A stretch of DNA of 64,000 bases, taken from NCBI GenBank assembly GCA_023393065.1, contig JAEWMX010000005.1, positions 62,001-126,000 of the forward strand, read 5' to 3'. A program made the position numbers and the translations under genes. Of the stretch, positions 62,665 through 64,000 are shown piece after piece. Each line of letters starts with the position of its first letter. The first letter of the stretch is position 1. The notes under the pieces are model-generated. The model was not told the origin of the DNA. It worked only from the letters and a program-made list of their open reading frames with translations, and ran no database searches. Source of the stretch: Bacillota bacterium. GTDB taxonomy: Bacteria; Bacillota_I; Bacilli_A; RFN20; CAG-826.

Positions 62665-64000
62665 ATGAATATGAATCTAAAAGGTATCAACCTCCGAAAG
62701 ACAGCATTAAAATTAGTGCCTTATCTAGTTCTTTTAGCATTTTCTTTTCTCTCTTTATATGTCTTCTTTTACAAGGGATTATTACAGGGCGATGATATCA
62801 TTTTTCATCTCGCTAACATCAGCGACGAGTATTTATCATTAATCAATCAAGGTTCCATTTCTCGCATCTCGTCTTATTTGGGATCAAATCTTGGCATTGG
62901 CACGCGCCTTTTCTACTCACCCCTTTTTCATTTGCTCGGAAGTTTGATGTATGTAGCCACCCAATGGCTTGGCGGAACCGCCATCACGGCTATCAAGATC
63001 GTGATGTTTCTCAGCGTCTTTATCTCCGGATTATTCATGTATCATTTCCTGTTGAAGGCCACCGAAGGAAAAGTAGCAGCCGCGACTATCGGCGCAGCCA
63101 TCTATGTCTTATACCCTTATCGCATCTTTGATGCGTTGTGTCGCGCCGCCTATGCCGAAGCTTTAGCTTTTGTCTTCATCCCTCTTTTCTTTAAGGGTTT
63201 GCATGGCCTTGTGCACTTCAAAGACAAAATAACAGTTCTCCCATTTGTTGAAGTGATTATCGGTGGAGCTTTGCTCTTTTTGAGTCACAACCTGACGGCC
63301 ATCTTTGGTTTTATTTTTGGCGTCATTTTCCTTTTGGCCAATATTCGCAAAATAATCATATTGTGCCGCACAAAGCAATATTGGATTAGCGGTCTCGTCT
63401 CGATTGTATTGTTAGTCGGCTTGATGTCTGTTTCGCTTTTCTCATCTCTTGAATTAGTTAGCAGCGGTTTATATAACATTTCCAATCCGTCTCGCATGTG
63501 GACGACATACGAGCTTGTCTCAAGCCGCGTTGAAACAGCCTTCAACTATTCGGGATTCCTCAATTATCTATACATGAATGGCACTTTCGGATTGTCGATG
63601 GGACCCAGCGTCCTGACCTCACTAATAATTTCTTTTTTGCTATTAAGTTTTCTCTTCTTTGTTTTTGACCACACCCTTCGGCAGTTTAAGAAAATGCGGT
63701 ATTTCCATTTTTTGATTAGTGCCTCCGCCTATATCTTGTCGATCATTCTCTTCGCCAACCGCCTCGAAGTTATATTCGGTGCGATTATAGTCGTCATAAT
63801 GGCCTTTTGTGTTGATTACGCCTTGCACCTTTCGCAAAGCGAACGGGTGACGAAGGGCGTCTTCTATCAAGATGTCGACTTCTGGTTTTTAATCGGTATT
63901 ATCTTGTTGACGTTTGCGTTAATTACTCAGAAATGGCTGTGGCGCATCATCCCCGAACCCCTCTACATGATTCAATTTCCGTGGCGGCTTTGGGCTTATA
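62665..64000 (+). CDS. Large polytopic membrane protein, PTPS-related/glycosyltransferase-like, cut by window end
   Basis: An open frame from the ATG at 62665 (or 62671) runs past the window end and encodes at least 445 residues with about ten TM helices. After the first helix it has GDDIIFHL near 42-49, and the visible end has MIQFPWRLWAY, both typical of membrane proteins with the 6-pyruvoyl-tetrahydropterin-synthase-related domain (PF10131), a GT-C-like group. RAAYAEALAF near 164 also fits. It probably transfers a sugar from a lipid carrier in the membrane; that role is inferred from the fold class. A TAAGTAGCGG stretch precedes the start. Confidence 0.78.
   Translation, partial: MNMNLKGINLRKTALKLVPYLVLLAFSFLSLYVFFYKGLLQGDDIIFHLANISDEYLSLINQGSISRISSYLGSNLGIGTRLFYSPLFHLLGSLMYVATQWLGGTAITAIKIVMFLSVFISGLFMYHFLLKATEGKVAAATIGAAIYVLYPYRIFDALCRAAYAEALAFVFIPLFFKGLHGLVHFKDKITVLPFVEVIIGGALLFLSHNLTAIFGFIFGVIFLLANIRKIIILCRTKQYWISGLVSIVLLVGLMSVSLFSSLELVSSGLYNISNPSRMWTTYELVSSRVETAFNYSGFLNYLYMNGTFGLSMGPSVLTSLIISFLLLSFLFFVFDHTLRQFKKMRYFHFLISASAYILSIILFANRLEVIFGAIIVVIMAFCVDYALHLSQSERVTKGVFYQDVDFWFLIGIILLTFALITQKWLWRIIPEPLYMIQFPWRLWAY

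Noticed and set aside
1..64000. Mycoplasma-type code with TGA for Trp
   Set aside because: Several genes end naturally at TGA with correct protein ends, and Trp is encoded by TGG throughout.

Overview
The window reads as chromosome of a low-to-mid GC Bacillota, most likely an uncultured gut member of the Bacilli near Erysipelotrichales/RF39-type lineages. The basis is the many lipobox lipoproteins with Ser/Thr/Asp-rich linkers, Bacillus-like sigma-A promoters, strong AGGAGG ribosome binding sites, LacI-controlled sugar ABC operons without PTS genes, and a one-piece tmRNA. TGA is used as a normal stop (for example at 22113), so this is not the Mycoplasma code. The taxonomic placement is inference.

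Layout. (1) 1-7.7 kb is a mixed backbone: a Cof-type HAD phosphatase, a RimK-like ATP-grasp ligase with a UDP-sugar dehydrogenase, a lipoprotein with a His/Asp-rich tail, two membrane proteins and a secreted endonuclease I lipoprotein. (2) 7803-8176 is the tmRNA gene ssrA. A 30-bp exact copy of its 3' end, with the following terminator, reappears at 30597, so the 22.4 kb between looks like a genomic island inserted at the tmRNA 3' end. (3) The island is a self-contained beta-glucan utilisation locus: a three-gene membrane module, GH30, a LacI regulator, a divergent GH16 lipoprotein, then one long operon (14399-30395) with binding protein, two permeases, two beta-helix lipoproteins, a secreted protein, a GH94/GH161-like phosphorylase, GH16, an MsmK-type ATPase and GH81. 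(4) 31174-53021 is a second utilisation locus, probably for acetylated mannan: a 1047-residue adhesin-like lipoprotein, LacI, GH130, LplBCA-type transporter, a clan GH-A lipoprotein, a large CBM-like lipoprotein, a second GH130, four different esterases, a second copy of the three-gene membrane module and an ATPase with a long C-terminal extension. (5) 53.2-64 kb is ordinary chromosome: an ABC-2 exporter, a leucine-rich-repeat lipoprotein broken by one in-frame stop, an Fpg/Nei-like glycosylase, a three-gene SDR/CPBP operon, glutathione peroxidase, a remnant of another leucine-rich-repeat protein and the start of a large polytopic membrane protein.

How the genes work together. In both loci surface lipoproteins (GH81, GH16, CBM-like and beta-helix proteins, esterases) would bind, cut or deacetylate a polysaccharide; the binding protein and two permeases, driven by a locus-encoded MsmK-like ATPase, import oligosaccharides; cytoplasmic phosphorylases (GH94/GH161-like for beta-glucan, GH130 for mannan) and GH30 or CE2 finish degradation and save ATP. 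Each locus carries its own LacI regulator, and near-identical palindromes or a shared TGTTTACTAAA motif lie at the locus promoters.

The least explained element is the three-gene module (two-TM protein, membrane-anchored extracytoplasmic protein, DUF624/YesL-like protein). It is present once in each locus in the same order with overlapping genes and low but recognisable sequence similarity.
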